The notes beneath the pieces were generated by a model. The model did not search any database. It was not told where the DNA came from and saw nothing but the letters and a program-made list of their open reading frames with translations. Below, in pieces: positions 17,897 to 25,736 of a DNA stretch of 25,736 nt; position 1 is the first letter of the stretch, and the number at the start of each line of letters is the position of its first letter. Position numbers and translations under genes: made by a program. The DNA comes from Nitrospirota bacterium (GTDB lineage: Bacteria; Nitrospirota_A; Leptospirillia; Leptospirillales; Leptospirillaceae): positions 1 through 25,736 of the forward strand of contig DAIBSV010000010.1 of NCBI GenBank assembly GCA_027415455.1, given 5' to 3'.

Positions 17897-19303
17897 ATGG
17901 AAGAGATCGTCACCGATATCCTGATCGTCGGGGGAGGCCCGGGGGGCATGATGGCCGGACTCACGGCCGGACAGTTCTGGCCCCGAAAGAAGATCCTCAT
18001 GGTCCGGCCCGAGTCCCTGTCCGTCATTCCCTGCGGGATTCCCTACATCTTCGGAACGCTGGGAGGGACCCGGGAGGATCTGCTGGGACTCGAACCGTTC
18101 CTGGCCTCGGGGGGGTCCCTCCGCGTGGGACGGGTCCTCTCCGTCGACCGCTCAGGACGGACCGCCCGTCTCGAGGACGGGGCACTGATCCGGTGGGAGC
18201 GCCTCGTCCTGGGAACGGGCGGAGAGAACTTCGTGCCGCCGATTCCCGGGGTGGATCTGGACAAGGTCTTCATCCTCCGGAAGGACTATGCCTTCCTGGA
18301 TGACCTTTTCCATGCCATGACCACGGAGGTCAGACGTCTCGCGATCATCGGCGGCGGATTCGTCGGGGTCGAGTTCGCCGACGAGATCAGAAAGCGCGGG
18401 GTCGAGGTCCATCTGGTCGAAATGATGCCCCACCTCATGGCCGCCAGCCTCGACGTCGACCTGTGCCAGGCCGTGGAAAACCAGCTCAAAAAAAACGGCG
18501 TCCACATCCATACCGGCGCAGCCGTGGAGGCTTTGACGCCGGACACCTCCGGCAGGCGCGTGGGGGGCGTCCGGATCGCGGGACAGGACCCCCTGCCGGT
18601 CGATGCGGTCCTCATCTCGATCGGAGTTCGTCCGAACGTGACCTTGGCCCGGGAGATGGGGCTCACCCTCAGCCGGTCCGGCGGCGTCTGGGTGGACGCC
18701 TTCCAGCGCTCCCGGGAGGACCCCGCCATCTTCGCGGTGGGCGACTGCGCCCACAAGCAGGATTTTTTCACCCGCAAGGCCATCCACGCCATGTTCGCAT
18801 CCCAGGCCGCGGCCGAAGGGCGCATCGCCGGGATGAACCTTTATGCCCTCAGACAGCCGCGGTACAACGCCGGTTCGGTCAGCATCTACGCGAGCCAGAT
18901 CGACGGACTGGCCTTCGGGGTGGTGGGAATGACCTCCGCCCAGGCCCGGGCGGAGGGGTTCCCTTTTCTCGTGGGAGAGGCGCGCCTCCCGGACCACCAT
19001 CCCTCCACCCTCCCCGGAACAACCGAAACGACCTGCCGGGTGATCCTCGCCGAGGACTCCACCCAGATCCTAGGAGGACAGATCATCGGCGGACCGACCA
19101 CGGGCGAGCTTCTGAACACGATCGGCCTCGCCGTCCAGATGCGCGCCACCGCCCTCGACCTGGCGTCGATGCAGTTCGGGAGCCAGCCCCGGCTGACCTC
19201 GTCGATCCATCCGCTCGTGGCCGCCACGGGAGAAGCCCTTCGGCGCCATCGCGCCCTCCATCCTCCCTGCGAAACGGACCATACCGGAGAGGGATCATCC
19301 TGA
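17897..19303 (+). CDS. CoA-disulfide reductase / NADH oxidase-like flavoprotein
   Basis: This is a 468-residue FAD- and NAD(P)H-binding enzyme. It has an N-terminal FAD motif (IVGGGPGG, 10-17), a single active-site cysteine in VIPCGIPYIFG (Cys46), an NAD motif IIGGGFVGVEFADE, an FAD segment FAVGDCAHK, and a C-terminal dimerisation domain (GGQIIGGPTTGELLN). A lone cysteine followed by GIPY is the pattern of the CoA-disulfide reductase, NADH oxidase and persulfide reductase family. It is not the Cys-x4-Cys pair of lipoamide dehydrogenase. The ATG follows GGGAGGA at a five-base spacing. It is 16 bases before pyk and likely co-transcribed with it. Substrates could be CoA disulfide, CoA persulfide or oxygen. 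The Pro/His-rich tail after residue 445 is not conserved-looking. Confidence 0.85.
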   Translation: MEEIVTDILIVGGGPGGMMAGLTAGQFWPRKKILMVRPESLSVIPCGIPYIFGTLGGTREDLLGLEPFLASGGSLRVGRVLSVDRSGRTARLEDGALIRWERLVLGTGGENFVPPIPGVDLDKVFILRKDYAFLDDLFHAMTTEVRRLAIIGGGFVGVEFADEIRKRGVEVHLVEMMPHLMAASLDVDLCQAVENQLKKNGVHIHTGAAVEALTPDTSGRRVGGVRIAGQDPLPVDAVLISIGVRPNVTLAREMGLTLSRSGGVWVDAFQRSREDPAIFAVGDCAHKQDFFTRKAIHAMFASQAAAEGRIAGMNLYALRQPRYNAGSVSIYASQIDGLAFGVVGMTSAQARAEGFPFLVGEARLPDHHPSTLPGTTETTCRVILAEDSTQILGGQIIGGPTTGELLNTIGLAVQMRATALDLASMQFGSQPRLTSSIHPLVAATGEALRRHRALHPPCETDHTGEGSS

Positions 19304-19319
19304 CGGAGGGGGAGGGGCG

Positions 19320-20750
19320 ATGAAAAATCTTCCGGGGCATCACACCAAGATCGTCTGCACCATCGGCCCGGCCTCCGACCCGCCCCGGATCCTGGAGGCG
19401 ATGATCCGCCGCGGAATGACCGTCGCCCGCCTGAACCTGTCCCACGGAACACCGTCCGAACATCGGGAGCGCGTGGGGCGAATCCGGGCGGCCTCGGAAA
19501 AGACCGGCCGCCGGGTTGCCATTCTTGCGGATCTCCCCGGACCCAAGATCCGGATCGGAACCCTTTCTGCACCGATGACCCTCCGGAGAGGGGAGGTCCT
19601 GCTCCTATCCCGGGATGGCCCGACCGCAAACGGCGAGCGGGTGATTCCCCTGGAGCTCCCGCCCCTCCTCCGGCCCCTCTCGCCTGGCGACCGGGTATTC
19701 CTGAGCGACGGCTCCATCGCCCTCCGTGTCGCCTCCTCCGCTCCGGGAGGTCTCCGGTGCCGGGTCATGACCGGAGGCGTTCTCCTCTCCAGAAAAGGCG
19801 TCAACATTCCCGGACTTCTCCCGGGAGGCGGGGCCTTCACCCCGCAGGACCGCTCCCTTCTCGCCTTCGCCCTGGAGTGCGGCGTCGACGGAGTGGGCGT
19901 CTCCTTCGTCGAGACGGCGGAGGATCTCGACGCCGTGCAACGGGAGGCCCGGAGACTCGGCCACGATCCCTTCCTGGTTGCAAAGATCGAACGGAAGCGG
20001 GCCGTCGGCAACATCGACACCCTTCTCGACCGGGCGGACGCCATCATGATCGCCCGGGGGGATCTCGGCGTGGAGGTCCCGATCGAGCGGATAGCCCTTC
20101 TCCAGAAGCATCTCGTCCGTAAGGCGGTGGCGGCCGGAAAACCGGTCATCACCGCGACCCAGATGCTGGAATCGATGGTCCACAGCCCCCGCCCCACCCG
20201 GGCCGAGGCCACCGACGTCGCAAACGCCGTAATCGACGGGAGCGACGCCGTGATGCTTTCCGAGGAAACGGCCATGGGGGACGATCCGGTCGCGGCGGTG
20301 GCCATGCTGTCGCGCATCGCGCGCGCGACCGAAAGATCCGTCCACGGGATGGGATCCGGGGCGCTACGTCCGCCCGGAGCATCGTCGACCGGGGAGGAGG
20401 TTCTGGCCTGGGGCGTCCGGGCGATGGCAGAACAGATCTCCCCCCGCTTCATCGTGGCTCCGACGGAATCCGGGGCCACTGCCTCCCGGATTGCCCGGTT
20501 CCGGCTCCTGCCCTGGATCCTGGCTCTCTCACCGAGCGAACGGGTCTGCCGGAAACTCACTTTGAGCCGGGGAATCCATCCCGTCAGGGTCGAACGGGGA
20601 AACGGAGATTGGGGCGGGATCGCAAGACGACTCCTCGCCGAGGCGGGGGTGATATCGGGGGTGATCCTCCTGACCCGGGGGCCCGGACCGGAGGCGCCGG
20701 GGGAGAGCAACCGGCTTGAGATCCTTAGACTAGAGGCGCCAGAGGGATAG
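19320..20750 (+). CDS. pyk: Pyruvate kinase
   Basis: This 476-residue enzyme converts phosphoenolpyruvate and ADP to pyruvate and ATP. The active-site pieces are all present: ARLNLSHG (Arg37), DLPGPKIR (71-78), LSDGSI, the signature AKIERKRAVGNID with Lys222 and Glu224, ARGDLGVE (Asp248), ITATQMLESM and SEETAMG. The C-terminal domain (about 345-476) is shorter than in allosteric forms fused to a PEP-utiliser domain. The ATG at 19320 follows a very G-rich ribosome site (GGAGGGGGAGGGG). It is preceded after 16 bases by the disulfide-reductase-like gene and followed by a hairpin. Confidence 0.97.
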   Translation: MKNLPGHHTKIVCTIGPASDPPRILEAMIRRGMTVARLNLSHGTPSEHRERVGRIRAASEKTGRRVAILADLPGPKIRIGTLSAPMTLRRGEVLLLSRDGPTANGERVIPLELPPLLRPLSPGDRVFLSDGSIALRVASSAPGGLRCRVMTGGVLLSRKGVNIPGLLPGGGAFTPQDRSLLAFALECGVDGVGVSFVETAEDLDAVQREARRLGHDPFLVAKIERKRAVGNIDTLLDRADAIMIARGDLGVEVPIERIALLQKHLVRKAVAAGKPVITATQMLESMVHSPRPTRAEATDVANAVIDGSDAVMLSEETAMGDDPVAAVAMLSRIARATERSVHGMGSGALRPPGASSTGEEVLAWGVRAMAEQISPRFIVAPTESGATASRIARFRLLPWILALSPSERVCRKLTLSRGIHPVRVERGNGDWGGIARRLLAEAGVISGVILLTRGPGPEAPGESNRLEILRLEAPEG

Positions 20751-20761
20751 GCCGGACGCGG

Positions 20762-20778
20762 GGGCGGAAGATCCGCCC
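20762..20778. terminator. Hairpin between convergent pyk and rlmI
   Basis: GGGCGGA (20762-20768) and TCCGCCC (20772-20778) are perfect seven-base arms with a three-base loop in the 47-base gap between two convergent genes. There are only short T stretches, so it is a probable but weak bidirectional terminator. Confidence 0.5.
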
Positions 20779-20797
20779 ATTTGGGCGTGAACGGAAA

Positions 20798-21976
20798 TCA
20801 GCGGCTCTCCTCCACCCAGAAGGCCGCGCACTTCAGATAATCCAGTTCCGGCATGGCCAGGAGGCGGGGGTGGTCCCAGGCGGCCCTCCCCTGGAAAACC
20901 ATCCGGCCCCGCCGCCCTTCCTTCCGGAAGACGGCGCGCAGAATCCCCGAAAAGTCGTCCCAGGACAGAAGGGCCGAACAGGAGCAGGCCACGAAGACAC
21001 CCCGGGGAGCGAGGAGGGAGAGCCCCAGTCGGAAGACCGCATGGTAGCCCTCGATTCCCTCCCGGATGAGACGGCGGCTCTTGATGAAGGCGGGAGGGTC
21101 GAGGATCACCGTGTCGAACCGGGTCCCCGACTCCCGGGCCCGGCGCCCCCAGGAGAGAAAGTCCGAGCAGATCCCCTCACCCTCCGGGAGATTGGCCCGG
21201 TAGAAGCCCACCGCCCTCTCCGAGGCATCTACTCCCGTGAGCCGGCTTCCGGGGTTTTCCGCCGCGATCGCCCTGGACCAGGCCCCCACGTAACAGTAGG
21301 CGTCGAGGACGGACGGGCGGGCCAGGATCGGGGCGAGAGCCCGGACATTGTCCTTCTGGTCGAGAAAAAGTCCGGTCTTCTGCCCTTCCCGCAGTGAAAA
21401 GAGAAGCGGCGCGCCGCCGATCCGGACCGTGATTTCGGGGGGCAAATCCCCCTCGATCCGGTCCTCCTCCACCGGAAGCCCTTCCGCCTCCCGGATCCTG
21501 ACGCTCCGGTCGATACGGACCCCCCTCGGACGCAGACGGTCGGAAAGGATCTCCAGGATCTCCCCGGAGAGGGCCTCCATGGCTAGGGTGGTGATCTGGA
21601 CCGAAAGGTAGTCCCCGTATCGGTCGACCACGAGCCCCGGAAGGCCGTCCCCTTCCGAGTGGACGAGGCGCACGCCCTCGTCCTCCTTTCGCCCCAGTTC
21701 GGACCGCAGGGCGAGAGCCCGGTCGATTCCCTCCTCGAGGCTTTCCCGGAAGGTCGTGACACGTCCCTCCAGGAGCCGGACCGATATCAGGGAGTGGGGA
21801 TTGTAGAGTCCCGTTCCCAGAAACCTCCCGGAGGAGGATCGGACATCGACGAGGAGCGGGGAGCGTTCCTTCGGGGGGAAGGTCCCGATTTCGTTCGAAA
21901 AGACCCACCGGTGGCCCGCCAGAACACGCCTCTCCTCATTTTTCCTGAGGACGACCTCGCCCCTCTCATCTCTCAT
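20798..21976 (-). CDS. rlmI: Class I SAM-dependent rRNA cytosine-C5 methyltransferase, RlmI family
   Basis: This 392-residue protein has an N-terminal PUA RNA-binding domain (about 5-80, with VLAGHRWVFSNEI) and a Rossmann-fold methyltransferase. Motifs include GQKTGLFLDQKDN (198-210), VLDAYCYVGAWS (SAM loop), TGVDASERAV, the catalytic-site ILDPPAF (291-297) and ACSCSALLSWDDF (330-342). In E. coli RlmI methylates 23S rRNA C1962. RlmI versus another member of the RlmI/RlmK family is a family-level assignment. The ATG at 21974-21976 follows GGGGGACGG. It is transcribed alone, converging on pyk. Confidence 0.88.
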   Translation of the reverse strand: MRDERGEVVLRKNEERRVLAGHRWVFSNEIGTFPPKERSPLLVDVRSSSGRFLGTGLYNPHSLISVRLLEGRVTTFRESLEEGIDRALALRSELGRKEDEGVRLVHSEGDGLPGLVVDRYGDYLSVQITTLAMEALSGEILEILSDRLRPRGVRIDRSVRIREAEGLPVEEDRIEGDLPPEITVRIGGAPLLFSLREGQKTGLFLDQKDNVRALAPILARPSVLDAYCYVGAWSRAIAAENPGSRLTGVDASERAVGFYRANLPEGEGICSDFLSWGRRARESGTRFDTVILDPPAFIKSRRLIREGIEGYHAVFRLGLSLLAPRGVFVACSCSALLSWDDFSGILRAVFRKEGRRGRMVFQGRAAWDHPRLLAMPELDYLKCAAFWVEESR

Positions 21977-22375
21977 CCGTCCCCCCGATTCCTTAGTCCT
22001 GAGCCATTCTCCGCATCATTTCCGGAGTCTTTCAGCCACCGGTCCGGCCGGTGCCCGTCCGGCCCATCCCGCAGACGGTCTCAGAGCATAGCACGCCTCC
22101 CTCCCCCATTCCAGGGATTGCCCTTCGCCTCAATCTCTCCCGAAATCCGTCCGGATCGTTATCGGGAGAAAAAGATTTCCTGATTGGGAAGGAAGAGGGG
22201 CTTTCCCCTATCATATGTCCGGAAAAGACGGCAGGGTTTTCCGGAGGCTTCGCCGGAGGCGCTTGCCCTGGTTAATGTTTTAACTTAAACTAAAAACCGT
22301 GCCGCCGTGTTCGTCCCCTCGAGAACCGATGCCTTTGACTCACTCCCAAACATTTCAGAAAGGGTTTCAGCCGCA
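21977..22375. other. Intergenic region with candidate promoter for the envelope cluster
   Basis: No gene is supported here. Near the right end, plus-strand TTGCCC (22263-22268) and TAAACT (22286-22291) are 17 bases apart in a marked AT-rich patch. They make a plausible, moderate promoter for the cluster that follows. A direct repeat GCCGGAGGC/TCCGGAGGC flanks a TTCG near 22240-22262. A GTG at 22307 could extend the next gene by 23 codons. Confidence 0.4.
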
Positions 22376-23356
22376 ATGTCAGGATCCCCTTTTGCGCCCC
22401 TCAGTGGCCGCATTTTGCCTGCGGGACTCTTCCTTTTTTGCTTCTGCATCCTCGCGCTTCCCGCTCCTCTTTCGGTTTCGGCGGCTCCGCCGCCGTCCGA
22501 CAGCATCACCCTCGACCAGGACAACCCCGCCCCCGGAGCCTTCGGAGTCATTCCCCTCCAGGACGGGGCCTCCCGGCTGATCCTCTTTCCGGCCCAGGAC
22601 GTCTTCACCCCCCTTCTGGCCGATCCCCGGGAGCCCCTGACGACGATCGAGTTCTTTGCCGCATCGAATCACCCCTCCTATCTCCAGTTCAACGGGAACC
22701 TTGCCGCGAACGTCGGGATCGCCCGGTGGGAGTCGACTGCCGAGGGGGTCAACAAGGCCCTCCAGATCGGCGTCATGGGAGGAGACTTCTCGCGCTTCGG
22801 GATCTTCGGGGCGAACACCTACCTGATCGACTCCGACTTCATCGTGGGCGTCCCTGTGACCGCCCGGATCGGCCGCTTCTCCCAGCGCCTCTTCTTCTAC
22901 CACGAAAGCTCCCACACCGGGTACGACTACACCGTCATGGACAATCTCTCCAAGGTCTCGGACTTCGGCCAGGAGATCCTCCAGGAGGTCTCCTCCTGGG
23001 ACGTCAACCCCTACCTCCGTCTCTACGGAGGGGTCTCCTACCGGGTGTTCGGGCTCTATTACTACCCCACCGCCCAGGATTCCCTGATCCTCCAGGGGGG
23101 GATCGAGGCCTTCACTCCCTCCTTCGGCTTCCTCGACCATGTCGGGCGCGGGTACACCTCCCTCTACCTCGAATCCCGCGGAATCAACGGCTACACCCTC
23201 AACGAAGATTTCCAGCTGGGGCTTCTCTTCCACAGACCCGGATCCTACGTCGACATCCGGCCCATGATCGACTTCTACAACGGATACTCCTATCTGGGGG
23301 ACCTCCTTTTCACGAAGGACCAGTACATGGCGCTGGGCGTCTCCTTTGACTTTTAG
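22376..23356 (+). CDS. DUF1207-like predicted outer-membrane barrel protein
   Basis: This 326-residue protein has a signal peptide (hydrophobic core LPAGLFLFCFCILALPAPL, cleavage near SAA, about residue 37). A mature part follows with alternating Tyr/Phe/Gly strands, ending in Phe (VSFDF), as in outer-membrane beta-barrels. LLADPREPLTT and the following strands recall the DUF1207 family, whose function is unknown; this is from memory and needs a profile search. AAAGGG lies about 12 bases before the ATG, a weak ribosome site, so an upstream GTG start remains possible. It leads a three-gene plus-strand cluster. Confidence 0.65.
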   Translation: MSGSPFAPLSGRILPAGLFLFCFCILALPAPLSVSAAPPPSDSITLDQDNPAPGAFGVIPLQDGASRLILFPAQDVFTPLLADPREPLTTIEFFAASNHPSYLQFNGNLAANVGIARWESTAEGVNKALQIGVMGGDFSRFGIFGANTYLIDSDFIVGVPVTARIGRFSQRLFFYHESSHTGYDYTVMDNLSKVSDFGQEILQEVSSWDVNPYLRLYGGVSYRVFGLYYYPTAQDSLILQGGIEAFTPSFGFLDHVGRGYTSLYLESRGINGYTLNEDFQLGLLFHRPGSYVDIRPMIDFYNGYSYLGDLLFTKDQYMALGVSFDF

Positions 23357-23357
23357 T

Positions 23358-23380
23358 CCCCGTTCCCCCACAATACGGGG
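23358..23380 (+). terminator. Small hairpin after the DUF1207-like gene
   Basis: CCCCGT (23358-23363) and ACGGGG (23375-23380) form six pairs starting two bases after the stop codon. There is no T-run, so it may only partly terminate before the two downstream genes. A perfect 14-base palindrome (AGGGCCCGGGCCCT, 23410-23423) follows in the same gap. Confidence 0.35.
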
Positions 23381-23450
23381 ATGATTTCGGCAGGGGACCG
23401 AAGCCCGACAGGGCCCGGGCCCTTCGCCATGGTCCATCCGGAGTCCTACC

Positions 23451-24509
23451 GTGACGAAATCTTTCTTTCGCGCCCTTATACCCCTCCTCACCGGGGGCCT
23501 GATCATCGCCGCCGCCGGAACCCTGATTCATCTCTACCGGAGCACATGGACCCCCGGGCCGCTGGTATCCCCCGTCCTTCCCCGGAGCCAGGTCTCCTTT
23601 TCTCTTCGCCTTCCCGAAAACAGCACCGCCAGGCCGATCCCTCTCCTCCTGCGGGTCGTGAAGACAAAAAGCGCCTTCCTGTCGGTCGCCTACTGGCCCG
23701 TCGGCCGGACGGTCTTCCAGATGCCGGTCCTCGACCCTCCCGCCGGCCCGGGACAGCCGCCACAGACCCTCCGTCTCGCCCTCTGGGATCCCGGGCGCTA
23801 CACGGTGACCTTCGAGGACGGGAGAACCGGGCTTCCCATCCGAAGCTTCGCCCTCCGGGTGGCCGCGCCTCTCGGACTCTACAGGAACGACCTCATCCTC
23901 CTGATCGTGCTCGCGGTGGCCGGATACCTGTCGGGCCGGATGGCCCTGTCCTCACTCCCGCTCCTTCCCGGGCTCTCCCGGCTTGCCGCCTTCCGGAAGG
24001 GGCTCTTTCCGGGGTTGCTCGCCGCCGGGACCCTCCTGATCCTCTCGGCCCCACACTCCTTCCAGGCAGGACCGCCTCGTGCGAAGGAGACGGCCCAAAC
24101 GGGATTCCACGAATCGGAAGGGCGAGGGGACGCTCCCCGCATGCTTCTCCCCCTGGGAGACAAGACAGCTCCGGAGTCCGGAGGATATCTGGTACTTCGC
24201 CACCGTCTGGACAGCTGGCTCCGGTTCGGACAGGACCTGACCCTCTTCGAGGGACCGGTGGAGACGGCCTCTCCCGGACGGGCCTTCGTTCTGCCTCCCG
24301 ACGACGGACGCTACCGCCTCTCCCTCTGGTCGGGGGAAAACGGGACCCTTTTACTTACCCATTCCACGCTCTCGGCCATTCCCGTCTCGCCGCCCTTTCC
24401 CATGGAACTCTTTTCGGGGCTGACCCTCTTCTCACTCTCCTTCTTCCTTCTGGGCTTCACCCGGGTCTCTCCCGCCCCCCGGACCCCTGTGGCGGAAAGG
24501 CTCCATTGA
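23451..24509 (+). CDS. Unrecognised inner-membrane protein with duplicated periplasmic domain
   Basis: I do not recognise this 352-residue protein. It has four hydrophobic segments: about 8-26, 146-163, 184-200 and 318-337. Between them are two similar-sized soluble parts (30-140 and 205-312), each carrying a matching strand pair: LWDPGRYTVTFEDGRTG (111-127) and LPPDDGRYRLSLWSGENG (281-298). This suggests TM-beta domain-TM repeated twice by internal duplication, with both beta-sandwich-like parts in the periplasm. The YxVTF/YRLSL strands loosely recall small Ig-like or YtkA/FixH-type domains, but this is a guess. GTG at 23451 follows GGAG at an eight-base spacing. Its stop overlaps the next gene's TTG start, so they are translationally coupled and probably functionally linked to the barrels either side. 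Confidence 0.7.
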   Translation: MTKSFFRALIPLLTGGLIIAAAGTLIHLYRSTWTPGPLVSPVLPRSQVSFSLRLPENSTARPIPLLLRVVKTKSAFLSVAYWPVGRTVFQMPVLDPPAGPGQPPQTLRLALWDPGRYTVTFEDGRTGLPIRSFALRVAAPLGLYRNDLILLIVLAVAGYLSGRMALSSLPLLPGLSRLAAFRKGLFPGLLAAGTLLILSAPHSFQAGPPRAKETAQTGFHESEGRGDAPRMLLPLGDKTAPESGGYLVLRHRLDSWLRFGQDLTLFEGPVETASPGRAFVLPPDDGRYRLSLWSGENGTLLLTHSTLSAIPVSPPFPMELFSGLTLFSLSFFLLGFTRVSPAPRTPVAERLH

Positions 24510-25138
24510 AGACTCCCGCCGAAAATGGAACACGCTCTCCGAAGGGAATCCGGATCTCTCTTCTTTCGGGCGCTCTTCTGTTTCTGCTATTCCTCGTCGC
24601 CCTTTCCACTCCGTCCCGCGCCAGGGCCTTCGATGTCCAGCTGATGGGAAACTTCGACTACGTCCCCCTCTCCCCGCTCCAGAACAACGAACCGATCGCC
24701 TGGGGAGGAGGGGTCCGGATGACCTGGGAGTACCTGCCGGACTGGGACATCACCGCGACGCTCATGACCAACTTCTTCCAGACCACGCAAACCATCCCCG
24801 AAAATCCGGTCACCTACACCCCGAACTCCTCCGGGCTCTCCACAATCACGCCCCTCTCCTTCGGCCTCTACCACGTTCTTTACCGGACGAAGCGCCACAA
24901 CTGGCTTTACGCCATCGCGGACGTGGGCGTCGCCTTCGAAAACTCCTTCGGGGGCGGCCATGTCACGCCAGAGCCATTCGGAGAGGTCGGAGCCGGCTGG
25001 AGCTTCAAGCAGTGGTTCCTCGAGGAGCGGGTAGCCGCCGTTCCCCTGGCCTTTCCGTCCTATCCCGGCCCCGGATTTTCGGGGGGCCCCCTCCTCATGA
25101 TCACCACCTCCGTGGGGGTCCACTTCTTCGTCTTCTGA
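24506..25138 (+). CDS. Small predicted outer-membrane barrel protein
   Basis: This 210-residue protein is not matched to a named family. It has a positively charged N-terminus, a long hydrophobic core (ISLLSGALLFLLFLVAL) and an Ala-x-Ala-type cleavage site (RARA before FDV, residue 41). About 170 residues of alternating strands follow, with terminal aromatic VHFFVF, as in an eight-stranded barrel. The start is read as TTG at 24506, overlapping the previous TGA (TTGA), with GGAAAGG five bases upstream. It lacks the His/Ser motif I would expect for PagL-type deacylases. The stop is four bases from the convergent recO stop. Confidence 0.7.
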   Translation: MKTPAENGTRSPKGIRISLLSGALLFLLFLVALSTPSRARAFDVQLMGNFDYVPLSPLQNNEPIAWGGGVRMTWEYLPDWDITATLMTNFFQTTQTIPENPVTYTPNSSGLSTITPLSFGLYHVLYRTKRHNWLYAIADVGVAFENSFGGGHVTPEPFGEVGAGWSFKQWFLEERVAAVPLAFPSYPGPGFSGGPLLMITTSVGVHFFVF

Positions 25139-25142
25139 TCCT

Positions 25143-25736
25143 TTAGCGTCCCGATTCGGGAAGAAACGCCACCGACGAGACGGGGATCCACCCGGCCGCA
25201 TGCTCGCCGATCAGACGATCGACAAGGTCCGCCGCCTCCGCAACCCGGCCACCTGGAGGCCCCGCCCCTTCTCCGGTGCCGGAAAGCCATTCGAGGAGGT
25301 CGGAGGATGTCTCGACGCCGCCCTTCCCCTCCCCGCTCCGGCAAATCCGGCAAAGGACGGTTCCCTCCGACGGACGGAAGAGAACACGCTCTCCGGACAC
25401 AATCCGGCGACAACGGGCGCAGACGGGCGGGGCGGGACGGTACCCCAGGAGCGCAAGCCCTTCCCGGGCGAAGGCGAGCCAGGTGCGGGCCGGGGGATCC
25501 CCCTCTCCTTCGAAAAGGGAGAGGGCCTCGGTGGCCAGGGAAAAAAGAAGCGGTTCGGGATGGTCCGGCGGAAGGACACCCAGAAGGAACCGGACGACGA
25601 ATCCGGCCCACGCGAGCCGGTTGTAATCCCCGTGAATCCTTCGGTAGGGATCGAGGATGGCGGCGTGGTGAATCCGGTAGAGGGATCGCGGGCCGCCGCC
25701 CCGACCCACGATCCGGCAGAGTGTGACAGGCTCCAG
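25143..25736 (-). CDS. recO: DNA repair protein RecO (C-terminal part, cut by window edge)
   Basis: The last 197 residues of RecO are visible; the start lies beyond the right edge. RecO anneals ssDNA and with RecR loads RecA at gaps. The visible part shows the end of the OB-fold domain (LEPVTLCRIVGRGGG), helical domain segments (YNRLAWAGFVVRFL) and the zinc-binding CARC and CRIC pairs. TAA at 25143-25145 ends the gene. It converges on the small barrel gene with essentially no intergenic space, so no terminator fits between them. Confidence 0.88.
   Translation of the reverse strand: MEPVTLCRIVGRGGGPRSLYRIHHAAILDPYRRIHGDYNRLAWAGFVVRFLLGVLPPDHPEPLLFSLATEALSLFEGEGDPPARTWLAFAREGLALLGYRPAPPVCARCRRIVSGERVLFRPSEGTVLCRICRSGEGKGGVETSSDLLEWLSGTGEGAGPPGGRVAEAADLVDRLIGEHAAGWIPVSSVAFLPESGR

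Noticed and set aside
23381..25138. Single 585-codon plus-strand frame over the last two envelope genes
   Set aside because: Its first two thirds are Pro/Arg/Ser-rich out-of-frame sequence over the membrane-protein gene. Only the part from the TTG at 24506, with its own ribosome site and signal peptide, looks like protein.
24506..25138. PagL-type lipid A deacylase
   Set aside because: The size and barrel shape fit, but I could not find the expected catalytic His-Ser motif.

Overview
This is a GC-rich bacterial chromosome segment from a Gram-negative organism: it carries at least two predicted outer-membrane barrel proteins. A sulfide:quinone oxidoreductase (SQR) paired with a DUF1641 protein, plus a divergent RuBisCO-like protein next to metH, suggest a chemolithotrophic, possibly acidophilic lineage such as Leptospirillum/Nitrospirota. 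That placement is inference from gene content and remembered protein resemblance. There is no rRNA gene or other decisive marker in the window.

Layout. Bases 1-603 look like a junction: hairpins resembling the right end of an IS200/IS605 (TnpB-type) element, then remnants of small genes. Bases 604-5500 (minus strand) hold sqr, a DUF1641 gene, a strong terminator, a lipoamide-dehydrogenase/mercuric-reductase-like flavoprotein and a DUF3375 (JetA-like) gene. The DUF3375 gene seems to lack a standard start codon and has no Wadjet partners in view. Next come a methyl-accepting chemotaxis protein (minus) and a long leader in front of thiC. A plus-strand block follows: thiC, a free-standing methionine synthase reactivation protein, and metH overlapping it by four bases. 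A RuBisCO-like protein (minus) converges on metH and has its own promoter.

Bases 14373-17674 are a minus-strand operon typA - cyclophilin - PhnP-like metallo-hydrolase. Divergent from it is a plus-strand pair: a CoA-disulfide-reductase-like flavoprotein and pyruvate kinase. A minus-strand RlmI-type rRNA methyltransferase converges on pyk. Bases 22376-25138 form a three-gene plus-strand envelope cluster: a DUF1207-like barrel, an unrecognised inner-membrane protein built as an internal duplication, and a second small barrel. The window ends inside recO (minus).

Themes. Sulfur and thiol redox recur (SQR, two disulfide-reductase flavoproteins), as does one-carbon/methionine metabolism (MetH plus separate reactivase, with a RuBisCO-like protein alongside). 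The least explained parts are the RuBisCO-like protein, the envelope cluster, the structured thiC and sqr leaders, and the orphan JetA-like gene.
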